Shown: positions 37,078 to 47,662, numbered from the stretch's first letter. The stretch: DNA of 64,000 nucleotides from Nostoc piscinale CENA21 (GCF_001298445.1 NZ_CP012036.1:5891525-5955524), one strand, 5' to 3'. Made by a program: numbers and translations. Notes: a model not told the origin generated them from the sequence alone.

Positions 37078-38857
37078 CTAACGCGCTTTAGTATCTGGTA
37101 CAACTGGTAATTTAGGTTTTTGTTGTGATTGTTGTTCTTTTTGTGCTTGCAATTTTTGTTGGGCGATGGGTTGATTAGCTAATGCTAAAGTATTTTTGGG
37201 ATCAAGTTGTAAGGTAGCAGTAAAAGTATTGACAGCATCTTCTAATTTACCCAATCTTAATAAGGCAACGCCTTTACCAGCTAAAATATTTGCATCCATA
37301 GGAGCCAAAGTACTAGCTTGGTTATAAGCATTAATCGCCTCATCATATCGAGCTAAATTAAATAGAACTATGCCTCGGTTGTACCATCCTTGCGGTAAAT
37401 TAGGATTGATACCAATTGCTCTATCCGCAGATACCAAGGCTTCTTGATTTCTTGATAAATGCCATAAAACCACACTGCGGTTAGCCCAAATATTTGCTAT
37501 GAGTGATTGATCTGTGAATTTGCCTACATTTTCTAATGCTTTATTATAAGCTGCTAGGGATGCAGAATAGCGGTCTAATGTTTTAAGGATTCTGCCTTTA
37601 TTAAACCATGCTTGAGCATATTTCGGATTAATTTCAGTGGCGCGATCGCTACTAGCAATTGCATCAGAATATCTGCCTAAATACCATTGAGTTGCTGCAC
37701 GATTATTCCATGCTTCAGCATAGTTGGGATTGAGGGCGATAGCTCTTTCGATTGAGGCTAATCCTTCTTCGTAATTTCCTAATCCAGCTAAGGCGATACC
37801 TCGTTCTTGCCAAGCTAAGGCGGGACTAATATCTCCCCAGCGGCTATCACCTTGGAGTGCTTGTTCTGCGGCTGCTTGTGCTTCTTTAAATTTACCTAAT
37901 TTGTTGAAACTGGCACTTTGACTGGCTAAAGCTAAAGCATAATTAGGACTTAGTTTGACAGCGAATTCATAAGAAACTGCCGCTTGTTCTGGTTTACCAA
38001 TAGCTGCTAATGCTCTACCATGTTCTAACCAAATCTCTGCATCTTTGGGATTCATCGCCACGGCTTGATCAAAGGAGGCGATCGCTTCTTCTAATTGCCC
38101 GTTTTTTTTTCTGTGCCAAGCCTTTAGTATACCAAGCAATTGCAGGTGTAGTTTCACCCCAGTTTTTGTTAACTTTAATGGCTGCGTCACAAGCGGCAAT
38201 CGCTTCGCTGAATCTGCTTAAATTTGATAATGCTTGACAATTTCCGACTAAGGCTAAAGAATTTTCAGGATTGATTTCCAAGGTACGTTGATAGGAGGTA
38301 ATTGCTGCGTCTAATTGCCCTAATTTACTCTGCCCTAAAGCCCGGTTATACAAGGCTACAACTTCTGTATGATTGCCCCAGTTACCATCAGAACGCAAGG
38401 CTAAATCACAAGCAGCGATCGCTTCGGCAGTTTTGTTTAAATTTAATAAGGCTTCACATCTTTGCGCTAAAGCTAAAGAATATTTTGGTTGCAGGCGTAA
38501 GGTGCGATCGGCTGACACCAACGCTTCACTATATTTGGCTTGCTTGAGTAAAATTTCTGTGCGGGTAATCCAAATTTCTGGTTCGTCGGGTTTGATTGCA
38601 ATCCCTTGATTACAAGCTGCGATCGCTTCATCATATTTCTTTTCCTCTCCCAACAACTTACAAAAATTTGCCCAATAGTCAAAGTCTTTAATTTCTAACT
38701 TTTCTTCAGCAAACAAACTTGTCGGTACTAACGAATTTGCTAATACCATAACTGCCGTTAGTCCCCCGACAATACTGCTAGATTTGACTGTTTTACCTAA
38801 CCAGTTATTAATAGCTTGTCTACGTCCTGGCTGGGTATTAGCATGAAAATTTCTCAT
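37078..38857 (-). CDS. Secreted TPR-repeat protein, +1 frameshift
   Basis: The joined product is a 592-residue TPR protein. The N-terminal part (38857-38069) has a basic start, a hydrophobic signal sequence (SSIVGGLTAVMVLANSLVPT) and Ala-rich cleavage region, then repeats of the type YDEAIAACNQGIAIKPDEPE. The C-terminal part (38199-37078) continues with about eight more TPRs (for example YAEAWNNRAATQWYLGRYSD). The frames meet at an A9 run (minus strand, 38102-38110); removing one A gives GLAQKKNGQLEEAIASFDQ and one uninterrupted repeat array. It probably acts as a periplasmic or envelope scaffold; the partner is unknown. Confidence 0.82.
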
Positions 38858-39108
38858 ATTTTTTAAAGTTTGTCAATAATATTTAACGTTGCTGACAATA
38901 ATCAATTGCAGTCCGCATCAACTTTAGCAAACACATCTAGAACAAATTATTTTTGCAACCATTCGCAAAAATTAACATCTTTAACTAGGAGAAACTGCAA
39001 ACTTTTATAAATTGTCGGCAACTTAATAAGTTAATCTATATTCTATTGTTCCAAAAGATAACTAAAATTTTAAACTCTCAATAAATAAATTAAAAAAATC
39101 TAATTTTT

Positions 39109-39819
39109 ATGCAGCCAGTAATTTCTATCATCATCACAGTTTACAACCGCGCCAATTATCTGAAATTAGCTATAGAAAGTGTTTTATCGCAAACTCGCCC
39201 AGACTTTGAACTGCTGATTTGGGATGATGGTTCTACAGATAATAGCCTAGCCATTGCCCGTGAATATGAACAGCGCGATCGCCGCGTGCGGGTAATAGCC
39301 AGCCAAGATAATCTGGGAGTAGCCAAAGCTTTAAAAGCTGCGATCGCCGAAACTTGTGGTAAATATATTGGTTGGCTAGATAGTGATGATTTACTCGCCT
39401 CTACCGCCCTGGCAGAAACAGCAGCAGTATTAGATGCTAAACCCAATATTGGCTGGGTTTACACCGACTATTTAGACATTGACGAAAACAATACAATTCT
39501 CAGTTATGGCTATCGTTGTCTTGTACCTTATAGTAGTGAAGAACTCTTAAATCGGTTCATAACATTTCATTTTCGGCTAATTCGCCGTGAAGTGTTGGAA
39601 TTAGCCGGAGGAATTGACGAAACACTGGCAACAGTAGAAGATTATGATTTATGCCTGCGACTGTCAGAAGTTGCTGAAGTAGAGCATATCTATCAGCCCT
39701 TATACTACTACCGCACCCATCCTGAAACCTTATCACAGCAACGCAGACAAGAGCAAATCAAAAAAGCTCAACTAGCAATTATCAAGGCACAAAAAACGCC
39801 GACAGCAAATCCAACCTAG
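39109..39819 (+). CDS. Family 2 glycosyltransferase
   Basis: The 236-residue GT2 enzyme starts MQPVISIIITVYNRANYLKL, followed by IWDDGSTDNSLAIA, GWLDSDDLLAS (the DxD metal/nucleotide motif), and RREVLELAGGIDETLATVEDYDLCLRL with the catalytic-base Asp. The last residues (AQKTPTANPT) do not look like a natural GT2 terminus. At A6 (39791-39796) a +1 shift would lead into the CHAT1 frame without a stop. It therefore overlaps the open frame of CHAT1 upstream of that gene's recorded start. The acceptor sugar is unknown. Confidence 0.85.
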   Translation: MQPVISIIITVYNRANYLKLAIESVLSQTRPDFELLIWDDGSTDNSLAIAREYEQRDRRVRVIASQDNLGVAKALKAAIAETCGKYIGWLDSDDLLASTALAETAAVLDAKPNIGWVYTDYLDIDENNTILSYGYRCLVPYSSEELLNRFITFHFRLIRREVLELAGGIDETLATVEDYDLCLRLSEVAEVEHIYQPLYYYRTHPETLSQQRRQEQIKKAQLAIIKAQKTPTANPT

Positions 39820-39913
39820 CTTACAAAAGAAAGCCCTCATTCCTGGTAGCAAGATAACTTTCCCTGCTATTACCAAAGCTAAAAAGCAAACATTAGTACT
39901 CAGCAACATCGCT

Positions 39914-42900
39914 TTGCTACTATGCCTTATACCCAAAACAGCGATAGCGCAAAACATCACCCCCGCTAATGATGGCACAGGCACAACAGTTAACAGCCAA
40001 GGCAACAACATCAATATTAGTGGAGGTAGCCTCAGCAGCGACAAAGCCAACCTCTTCCACAGCTTCAGTAAATTTGGACTAGATGCCAACCAAACAGCCA
40101 ACTTCTTATCGCAACCATCCATTCAAAACATCTTAGGCAGAGTCACAGGCGGGGACGCATCCATCATTAACGGCATAATTCGCGTCACAGGTGGCAATTC
40201 CAACTTATATTTAATCAACCCCGCAGGCATTATCTTTGGACAAAACGCCAGTTTAAATGTACCAGCATCTTTTACAGCTACCACAGCCACTCGTCTCGGT
40301 TTTGGCAATAATAACTGGTTAAATGCTGTTGGCACAAACAACTACAGTCAACTTATTGGTACACCTAATAGTTTTGCTTTTGATAGTAACGTTGCTAGTG
40401 CGATTTTCAACCAAGGTAATTTAGCTGTACCGTCAGGAAATAATTTAAGTTTATTTGGCGGCACAGTGGTAAGTACAGGCAGTTTATCAGCACCAGGGGG
40501 TAACGTCACAATTGCGGCTGTACCGGGAAGTAGCTTACTCAAAGTCAGTTTGGCGGGAAATCCTTTGAGTTTGGAAATTCAACCGTTAAATTCCACTAAT
40601 GATAATTTGCCATCGAATGATTTGGCGGCATTATTAACTGGTGGTGGTGGTAGCAATGCCACTAATTTGGTTGTCGATAATGGTGAGGTGAAGTTAACTG
40701 GCTCTGGTTTGACTGTTAACAATGGTGATGTTGTCGTCAATCAAGCATCTGGAAAAAATGTCACCCTCGCTGCCAACCACAATTTAACACTACCAGAAAG
40801 TCAACTTGCCGCCACAAATAACTTAAATTTACTGGCGAAAGATACAGTCAGAGTTCGTGATAGTGTCGCTAAAAATTTCTCGGCTACTGCTGGTAATAAA
40901 CTCACAATTCAAGGCAATCAAGGTATTGATATTTTTGCGATTAATCACTTAAAGCAAACAACTTTTATCAGTGGTGGGAATCTCTCTTTAGTTAGTGATG
41001 GCAAGATTTCTTTAGACGCGCATTTTGCTAGTGGTGGTAAATTTGCAATTCTCAATTCTCAGCAGCAAGCAGCGAACTTTATTAGTTTAGTTGACCCAAT
41101 TTTTAGTTCTAACCAAGATGTTATTTTTGGTAACTATACTGGGCCATCTTTAAAAGTAGAATCCCGTGGGAGCATTACGACTGGCGAAATTGTGATTACT
41201 GATGCAGATAATTTACTTTCTAGTACTACTGCTGATGGTCAAATTTTGAGCAGTCAGCCAGCTTTGATTTTACGAGCAGGTGTAAGTAGCTTACAAGAAG
41301 TTACCAGTGGAGTTTCATTCACATCAACAGGCAGCACATCTTCACCAGGTAATGTGAATGTCACAGGTGATATTTCATTTAGTAACTATGGTGGCCCTGT
41401 AATTATCAGTGCTACAGGTAATATTACTACTCAAAATATCACTAGTCCTCAAAATAACGATAACATCAGTGGGCGAGTCGAACTGACAGCTGGAGGTGAT
41501 ATCAACACCAACGATATTACTACTGCTAGCGGTGGAACCAGTGGTGCTGTGACTTTAATAGCCGGAGGTAGCATTACCACAGGTGATATTGACACATCAT
41601 TTAACAACGAAGATAGTGGTACAGCAGGTCAAGTAAATCTTACAGCCGGAAATAGCATTACCACAGGAGATATTGACACATCTGCAATAGGTTTTGGAGA
41701 TGTAATTGCAGGTGCAGTCACACTCCAAGCAGGGACTAGCGGCACATTTGGTAAGAACATTACTTTTAATAGTATCAATACTCAAGGTTTTGTTGGAGAA
41801 GGGGTGGGCGGTACTGGTGGAAATGTTAATGTTTTAGCCTACGGCTTAGTAAGAGGCACAGGCAGAATTTTTAATGGTGATAGTCCAGATACAATTAACA
41901 CTACTGGGGGTATAACTTCAGGCTCAATTACGATTCAACATGATGGTGGGCCAAATAACGTCCCATTTATTGTTGGTAATGCTACTACAAATGGGACATT
42001 AGGAGCAATTAATACTGGTACGACATCTATCACGCCTACTTCACCAATTAATTCTTTTCCTGTTCTACCAAATGGTGGAACTGCATCTGGTACTCCGGCT
42101 GGAATTACAATTAATTCGATTAATACACCACCGACTATCACAACCAATTCACTGTTTTCCACAATCCCAAATCAATCAATAACTTTCACATTTGGATCTT
42201 TAAATCCAATTACTAGTGATGTCAATAATGACAACTTGACTATCATTTTTGATGCGATTTCATCTGGTACTTTAACCTTTCAAGATGGTACACCCGTGAC
42301 ATCTGGTAGCGTATTAACTTCTAGTACAGTATTAGTATATACACCACCTGCAAATTCGAGTGGTGTCATCCCAGCTTTTACCGTCAGAAGCAGTGATGGC
42401 GTTTCTCAATCTGATCCGCAGCAGGTGAATGTAACTGTTGTTCCAGATACCAATGTTGATGATCCACTACCATCAGACCCACCGATCATCACTGATCCAA
42501 CAAAACCAATTGTGAAAGATCCCACATCTAAAATAGATGAAAAGTTCACTGACCAGGTAGGAACATACTTAGGAGAGGGTAAACAGCCGATTAAAAGCAT
42601 CACTGAGGCGCGTGATATTTTGACTAAGATTGAATCTGCTACAGGTGCTAAACCTGCCTTAATTTATGTTTCATTTGTTCCTGCAAGCATTAAAGAAACT
42701 GCTCAATTACCCATTCTCTCTAAAGATAACGACATTCTAGAGTTAGTGGTGGTAACGGCTAAAGGTGAACCCATTCGGCAAGTATTACCAAATGTAACGC
42801 GATCGCAAGTTCTCGCAGCCAGTCGTCAATTAACCAGCGCCGTCACAGATCCCGCCCTGCGTCGCACCTATATCAAACCAGCGCAACAACTATACAATTG

Positions 42901-43759
42901 GCTAATTGCACCCATTGAATCTAGCCTCAAAACCAGAGAAATTAATAACTTAGTTTTTCTCATGGATACTGGATTACGAGCTTTGCCCGTAGCAGCACTG
43001 TATGATGGTCAACAATATTTAGTTGAACGCTATAGTGTTGGTTTAATGCCCAGCCTCAGCTTAACTAATACTCAATATGTTGACATTAAAAAAGCCCAAG
43101 TTTTGGGTATGGGCGCATCGCAATTCACCAACCTCGACCCATTACCAGCAGTCCCCACAGAATTAAACACCATCACTCAGAAAGTTTGGCAAGGTAAAGC
43201 CTTTTTAAACGAAGCCTTCACTTTAAAAAATCTCAAAGCCCAACGACAACAAACACCCTACGGAATTGTCCACCTCGCTACCCACGGCGAATTTAGAAAA
43301 GGTGCGCCCGGTAACTCTTACATTCAATTGTGGGATAGCCAACTGAGAATGGATCAAATGCGTCAACTTGGTTGGAATAACCCACCTGTAGAACTAGTAG
43401 TACTTAGTGCTTGTCGTACAGCTTTAGGTGATGAAGATGCAGAATTAGGTTTTGCTGGCTTTGCGGTGCAAGCTGGTGCTAAATCTGCATTGGCCAGTTT
43501 ATGGTATGTTTCCGATGAAGGCACATTTAGCTTAATGACTGAATTTTACGAAAAGTTAAAACAAGCCCCAATTAAAGCTGAAGCCCTCCGACAAGCACAA
43601 ATAGCAATGCTCAAAGGAGAAGTACGCCTAGAAAACGGTAAACTTAAAACTTCTCATGGTGATTTACCACTACCACCAGTCCTACTAGAACTTGGTGATA
43701 AAAGCCTGACTCATCCTTATTTCTGGTCAGCTTTTACCATGATTGGTAATCCTTGGTAG
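39914..43759 (+). CDS. CHAT1: two-partner-secretion domain fused to CHAT protease
   Basis: The product is 1281 residues from a weak TTG. It has a TPS (filamentous haemagglutinin N-terminal) domain (QNITPANDGTGTTVNSQGNN...NLYLINPAGIIFGQNASLNV), a repetitive beta-helix passenger (DITTASGGTSGAVTLIAGGS), a cadherin-like domain (TPPTITTN...FTVRSSDGVSQSD), a linker and a CHAT caspase-like domain at about 850-1281. The dyad is His in HLATHGEF and Cys in LVVLSACRTALG. The frame is open upstream to 39774 with no ATG or GTG. It encodes a good signal-peptide core (TLVLSNIALLLCLIPKTAIA), so the true start is unclear. The domain order implies export through an outer-membrane TpsB pore, none of which is seen here. 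Confidence 0.85.
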   Translation: MLLCLIPKTAIAQNITPANDGTGTTVNSQGNNINISGGSLSSDKANLFHSFSKFGLDANQTANFLSQPSIQNILGRVTGGDASIINGIIRVTGGNSNLYLINPAGIIFGQNASLNVPASFTATTATRLGFGNNNWLNAVGTNNYSQLIGTPNSFAFDSNVASAIFNQGNLAVPSGNNLSLFGGTVVSTGSLSAPGGNVTIAAVPGSSLLKVSLAGNPLSLEIQPLNSTNDNLPSNDLAALLTGGGGSNATNLVVDNGEVKLTGSGLTVNNGDVVVNQASGKNVTLAANHNLTLPESQLAATNNLNLLAKDTVRVRDSVAKNFSATAGNKLTIQGNQGIDIFAINHLKQTTFISGGNLSLVSDGKISLDAHFASGGKFAILNSQQQAANFISLVDPIFSSNQDVIFGNYTGPSLKVESRGSITTGEIVITDADNLLSSTTADGQILSSQPALILRAGVSSLQEVTSGVSFTSTGSTSSPGNVNVTGDISFSNYGGPVIISATGNITTQNITSPQNNDNISGRVELTAGGDINTNDITTASGGTSGAVTLIAGGSITTGDIDTSFNNEDSGTAGQVNLTAGNSITTGDIDTSAIGFGDVIAGAVTLQAGTSGTFGKNITFNSINTQGFVGEGVGGTGGNVNVLAYGLVRGTGRIFNGDSPDTINTTGGITSGSITIQHDGGPNNVPFIVGNATTNGTLGAINTGTTSITPTSPINSFPVLPNGGTASGTPAGITINSINTPPTITTNSLFSTIPNQSITFTFGSLNPITSDVNNDNLTIIFDAISSGTLTFQDGTPVTSGSVLTSSTVLVYTPPANSSGVIPAFTVRSSDGVSQSDPQQVNVTVVPDTNVDDPLPSDPPIITDPTKPIVKDPTSKIDEKFTDQVGTYLGEGKQPIKSITEARDILTKIESATGAKPALIYVSFVPASIKETAQLPILSKDNDILELVVVTAKGEPIRQVLPNVTRSQVLAASRQLTSAVTDPALRRTYIKPAQQLYNWLIAPIESSLKTREINNLVFLMDTGLRALPVAALYDGQQYLVERYSVGLMPSLSLTNTQYVDIKKAQVLGMGASQFTNLDPLPAVPTELNTITQKVWQGKAFLNEAFTLKNLKAQRQQTPYGIVHLATHGEFRKGAPGNSYIQLWDSQLRMDQMRQLGWNNPPVELVVLSACRTALGDEDAELGFAGFAVQAGAKSALASLWYVSDEGTFSLMTEFYEKLKQAPIKAEALRQAQIAMLKGEVRLENGKLKTSHGDLPLPPVLLELGDKSLTHPYFWSAFTMIGNPW

Positions 43760-44161
43760 ATTACAGCATTTATAGGCGTTGCATAAATGCGGGATGAATT
43801 AAGCCTTTTTAGCAAAGTTAATTATCGATTTTTTGCGCTTACCTTGCGGGTACTCCTTCGGAGAACTCGTAAGAGTAGCGCGAAACAAAAAACACTCTGC
43901 TAATCAGTAACGCCCATTTATGCTGTGATAAACCTTGAAAGTTATAGCGGTAGCTGTGGGTCTCAATCCTCTACTAATTAATTCTGAATCCCTCTCCAAT
44001 CTGAAAATATCGCTATTTTAAGATTAATTCACATAAATCTGAATATTTTATTGATTTTGTGCAATTCTTGACTTAAACAGCCTGAATAAGTATATACTTA
44101 ACTGTGTATAATTTAAATCACCAAAGTAGAAACTTAAATTGAGTTATTACTCAAAATAAAT
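43760..44161. other. Intergenic region between CHAT1 and CHAT2
   Basis: It contains a dispersed repeat at about 43849-43886 (GCGGGTACTCCTTCGGAGAA followed by CTCGTAAGAGTAGCGCG, with perfect CTCCTTCGGAG and CTCGTAAGAG hairpins) and then AT-rich sequence. The last 15 nt before CHAT2 (AAAATAAAT) match the stretch upstream of CHAT3, so these two genes share a homologous 5' region. Confidence 0.5.
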
Positions 44162-47100
44162 ATGTTATTAGTTTTTTTTTTGAGCAGGAAATTTAATAAA
44201 ATTACAATCAAATTGTCAACAATTTTTCAACAACATCAGTCTGCTTTTCAACTATCTTTAGGTAAAGCCACAATATTAACAGTTACGAGCATCATTTCAG
44301 GATTATATCTAACACCTAAAACAGCGATAGCGCAAAACATCACCCCCGCTAATGATGGCACAGGCACAACAGTTAACAGCCAAGGCAACAACATCAATAT
44401 TAGTGGAGGTAGCCTCAGCAGCGACAAAGCCAACCTCTTCCACAGCTTCAGCAAATTTGGACTAGATGCCAACCAAACAGCCAACTTTCTATCGCAACCA
44501 TCCATTCAAAACATCTTAGGCAGAGTCACAGGTGGGGACGCATCCATCATTAACGGCGTAATTCGCGTCACAGGTGGCAATTCCAACTTATATTTAATCA
44601 ACCCCGTAGGCATTATCTTTGGACAAAACGCCAGTTTAAATGTACCAGCATCTTTTACAGCTACCACAGCCACTCGTCTCGGTTTTGGCAATAATAACTG
44701 GTTAAATGCTGTTGGCACAAACAACTACAGTCAACTTATTGGTACACCTAATAGTTTTGCTTTTGATAGTAGTGTTGCTAGTGCGATTTTCAACCAAGGT
44801 AATTTAGCTGTGCCGTCAGGGAATAATCTCAGTTTATTTGGCGGCACAGTGGTAAGTACAGGCAGTTTATCAGCACCAGGGGGTAACGTCACAATTGCGG
44901 CTGTACCGGGAAGTAGCTTACTCAAAGTCAGTCTGGCAGGAAACCCGTTGAGTTTGGAAATTCAACCGTTAAATTCCACTTATGAGAATTTGCCATCAAA
45001 TGATTTGGCGGCGTTATTAACTGGTGGTGGCGGTGGCAATGCCAATAATTTAGTTGTAGAGAATGGTGAGGTGAAGTTAACTGGTTCTGGTTTGACTGTT
45101 AGCAATGGTGATGTTGTTGTAACTAAAGATATCATCACTGCGGATAGATTTAATGGTTTGGCAGGCGCAGTTAATATAACAGCACACGGTAATATCACAA
45201 CTAATAATATTGATGCTTCAGCTTTCAGTCGTTTTGAAAGTGCTACGGCAGGCGCGGTTAATTTAATAGCAGGCGGTAATATTACAACTAATAATATTGA
45301 TACTTCCGCAGCTTTAATTTTGGGGACTGCGAATGCAGGTGCAGTGAATTTAATTGCTGGTGGTAACATTACTGTGGGCAGTATCAATACAAGTGCGATT
45401 AGTATTGATGTTGAGCAAATTGAGTTTATCAATGCAAATCTTCCAAATCAAGCTGGTATTTTGTTGCCCAATACACCCCCCTTTGCCCAAGGTGGTAATG
45501 TTAATCTTTTAGCCAATGGTACTGTCAGGGTAGTAGGAGAAATTTCTGATAATGGTCAGCCTACTGGCAATTCTATTTTGACTAGTGCGTTTACTCAATC
45601 GGGTTCTGTCACTATTCAACATGATGGAGGCGTAAATAACGTTCCATTTATTGTAGGTGATGCTAACTTGAATGGGACAAAAGCAGCTATTAATGTCAGT
45701 CAACTTAGTCTTTTTAATGAAAATCCAACTATTGAAAACATCATAGATAGTAACGATTCCCAAATTACGCCAACATCACCAATTCACACTTTTCCTGTAC
45801 TTCCACTAGGTGGACGGGCAGAAGATACACCTAGTTTAATTTCTATTAATTCTGTTAATACTCCACCGATTCTAACAGGTAATGCTAGCATAATTAATAC
45901 TCGCCAAAATCGTCCTGTTACATTTACCTTTGGTTCATTAAATATTAATACTAATGATATTAATAATGATGTTAACCAAATAACTATAGATGAAATATTA
46001 TCTGGTTCTTTAAACTTGGAAGATGGTACACAAGTTCAATCAGGAGCTATTTTAAATCCAGATACAATTTTAGTTTATACACCACAAAGGGGTTCTGTGG
46101 GTCGAGTAGAAGCTTTTACAATTAAAGCAAGTGATGGTGTTTCTGAATCTGCACCACAATCAATCAATGTTAATATTACGCGACAACCAATAATTATTCC
46201 TCCGCCTAATCCCGATAATCCTGGAACAGATAATCCCTCACCTAATCCTGGAACAAATAATCCTCCTGTAGATACGAATAATTCTTTTAATCCTGAAACC
46301 AATAATCCGCTAAATATAGACCTAACTAATGTAGTTGATTCGGAGACAGAAGAAAAGAAAACAGCTAGTATTCCAATTTTAGAAAAAGATCAGTCTTTGC
46401 TAAATGTAGATGTAGATAAAGAAATATCTAAAATTGATGCCAGATTTACTAACCAGTTCGCCCAATATTTAGGTACAGGCACACCACCAATTAAAGGTAT
46501 TAAAGAAGCTAGTGAAATGTTAGTCAACATTGAAACTGCTACGGGTGTAAAACCTGCATTAATTTACGTTTCGTTTGTGCCGAAAACACTCAAGCGGAGT
46601 ATTCTACCAGAACAAAAACTCACGCCTCAAGCCGATGATGTTTTAGAGTTAGTCTTAGTTACGGGTAAGGGTGAGCCGATTCGGAAAGTAATTAATGTGA
46701 CGCGATCGCAAGTTTTAGCTGTGAATAAACAGTTTACCAACAATATCACCCAACCAAGTTTGTCAAATAACTATCTTACTCCGGCTCAACAACTATATAA
46801 CTGGCTAATTACACCTCTAAAATCTAACCTGCAAGCACGACAAATCAATAACCTAGTTTTTATCATGGATGCAGGCTTACGAACTATGCCCATAGCCGCA
46901 CTTTATGATGGTCAACAGTATCTTATAGAAAACTATAGTGTTGGCTTAATGCCAAGTTTGAGCCTGACAGATACTACATACGTTGATATTAAAACAGCTG
47001 AAGTTTTGGGGATGGGTGCATCTCAATTTATGAACCAAGATCCATTACCATCTGTACCTTCAGAGTTAACTACTATCACGCAAAAGCTTTGGCCTGGTAA

Positions 47101-47662
47101 AGCTTTTTTAAACGAAGCCTTCACATTAACAAATCTGAAAGGTCAACGACAACAAAAAGCCTTTGGGATTGTTCACTTAGCCACTCACGGCGAATTTAAT
47201 TCCGGTGCGCCGAATAACTCCTATATTCAATTGTGGGACACCCAATTAAAAATGGATCAGATTCGCCAATTGGGTTGGAATAACCCACCAGTAGAATTAG
47301 TGGTGTTGAGTGCTTGTCGTACAGCCTTGGGTAATGAAGATGCAGAATTAGGTTTTGCTGGGTTTGCGGTGCAAGCTGGTACAAAGTCTGCATTGGCGAG
47401 CTTGTGGTACGTTTCCGATGAAGGAACACTGGGATTAATGACCCAATTTTACGAAAAGTTGAAACAAGCGCCTATTAAAGCTGAGGCCTTGCGGCGATCG
47501 CAAGTTGCTATGCTGAAAGGCCAAGTAAGATTAGAAATGGGTAGGCTGCGGACTGCGCGTGGTGATGTTCCTTTACCACCAGTTTTACTAGAATTGGGTG
47601 ATCAAAAGTTAACTCATCCCTATTTTTGGGCGGCTTTTACGATGATTGGAAATCCTTGGTAA
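44162..47662 (+). CDS. CHAT2: two-partner-secretion domain fused to CHAT protease
   Basis: The 1166-residue paralogue of CHAT1 has a long N-region (MLLVFFLSRKFNKITIKLST) and then a hydrophobic core ending PKTAIAQ, an extended signal peptide typical of TPS exoproteins. The TPS domain follows, then beta-helix repeats (NITTNNIDASAFSRFESATA), a cadherin-like domain, a Pro/Asn-rich linker (PPNPDNPGTDNPSPNPGTNN) and the CHAT domain with intact His (HLATHGEFNSG) and Cys (SACRTALGNEDAELG). The start lies on a T10 tract (44172-44181), the fifth to seventh codons being TTT/TTT/TTG, so a one-base slip would abolish expression. The first 800 nt after the signal peptide are almost identical to CHAT1. Confidence 0.9.
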   Translation: MLLVFFLSRKFNKITIKLSTIFQQHQSAFQLSLGKATILTVTSIISGLYLTPKTAIAQNITPANDGTGTTVNSQGNNINISGGSLSSDKANLFHSFSKFGLDANQTANFLSQPSIQNILGRVTGGDASIINGVIRVTGGNSNLYLINPVGIIFGQNASLNVPASFTATTATRLGFGNNNWLNAVGTNNYSQLIGTPNSFAFDSSVASAIFNQGNLAVPSGNNLSLFGGTVVSTGSLSAPGGNVTIAAVPGSSLLKVSLAGNPLSLEIQPLNSTYENLPSNDLAALLTGGGGGNANNLVVENGEVKLTGSGLTVSNGDVVVTKDIITADRFNGLAGAVNITAHGNITTNNIDASAFSRFESATAGAVNLIAGGNITTNNIDTSAALILGTANAGAVNLIAGGNITVGSINTSAISIDVEQIEFINANLPNQAGILLPNTPPFAQGGNVNLLANGTVRVVGEISDNGQPTGNSILTSAFTQSGSVTIQHDGGVNNVPFIVGDANLNGTKAAINVSQLSLFNENPTIENIIDSNDSQITPTSPIHTFPVLPLGGRAEDTPSLISINSVNTPPILTGNASIINTRQNRPVTFTFGSLNINTNDINNDVNQITIDEILSGSLNLEDGTQVQSGAILNPDTILVYTPQRGSVGRVEAFTIKASDGVSESAPQSINVNITRQPIIIPPPNPDNPGTDNPSPNPGTNNPPVDTNNSFNPETNNPLNIDLTNVVDSETEEKKTASIPILEKDQSLLNVDVDKEISKIDARFTNQFAQYLGTGTPPIKGIKEASEMLVNIETATGVKPALIYVSFVPKTLKRSILPEQKLTPQADDVLELVLVTGKGEPIRKVINVTRSQVLAVNKQFTNNITQPSLSNNYLTPAQQLYNWLITPLKSNLQARQINNLVFIMDAGLRTMPIAALYDGQQYLIENYSVGLMPSLSLTDTTYVDIKTAEVLGMGASQFMNQDPLPSVPSELTTITQKLWPGKAFLNEAFTLTNLKGQRQQKAFGIVHLATHGEFNSGAPNNSYIQLWDTQLKMDQIRQLGWNNPPVELVVLSACRTALGNEDAELGFAGFAVQAGTKSALASLWYVSDEGTLGLMTQFYEKLKQAPIKAEALRRSQVAMLKGQVRLEMGRLRTARGDVPLPPVLLELGDQKLTHPYFWAAFTMIGNPW

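Noticed and set aside
40123..45432. Antisense open frames of 60-150 codons within CHAT1 and CHAT2
   Set aside because: They recur at equivalent places in the paralogues because the coding strand has the same codon pattern; they have no starts or features of their own.
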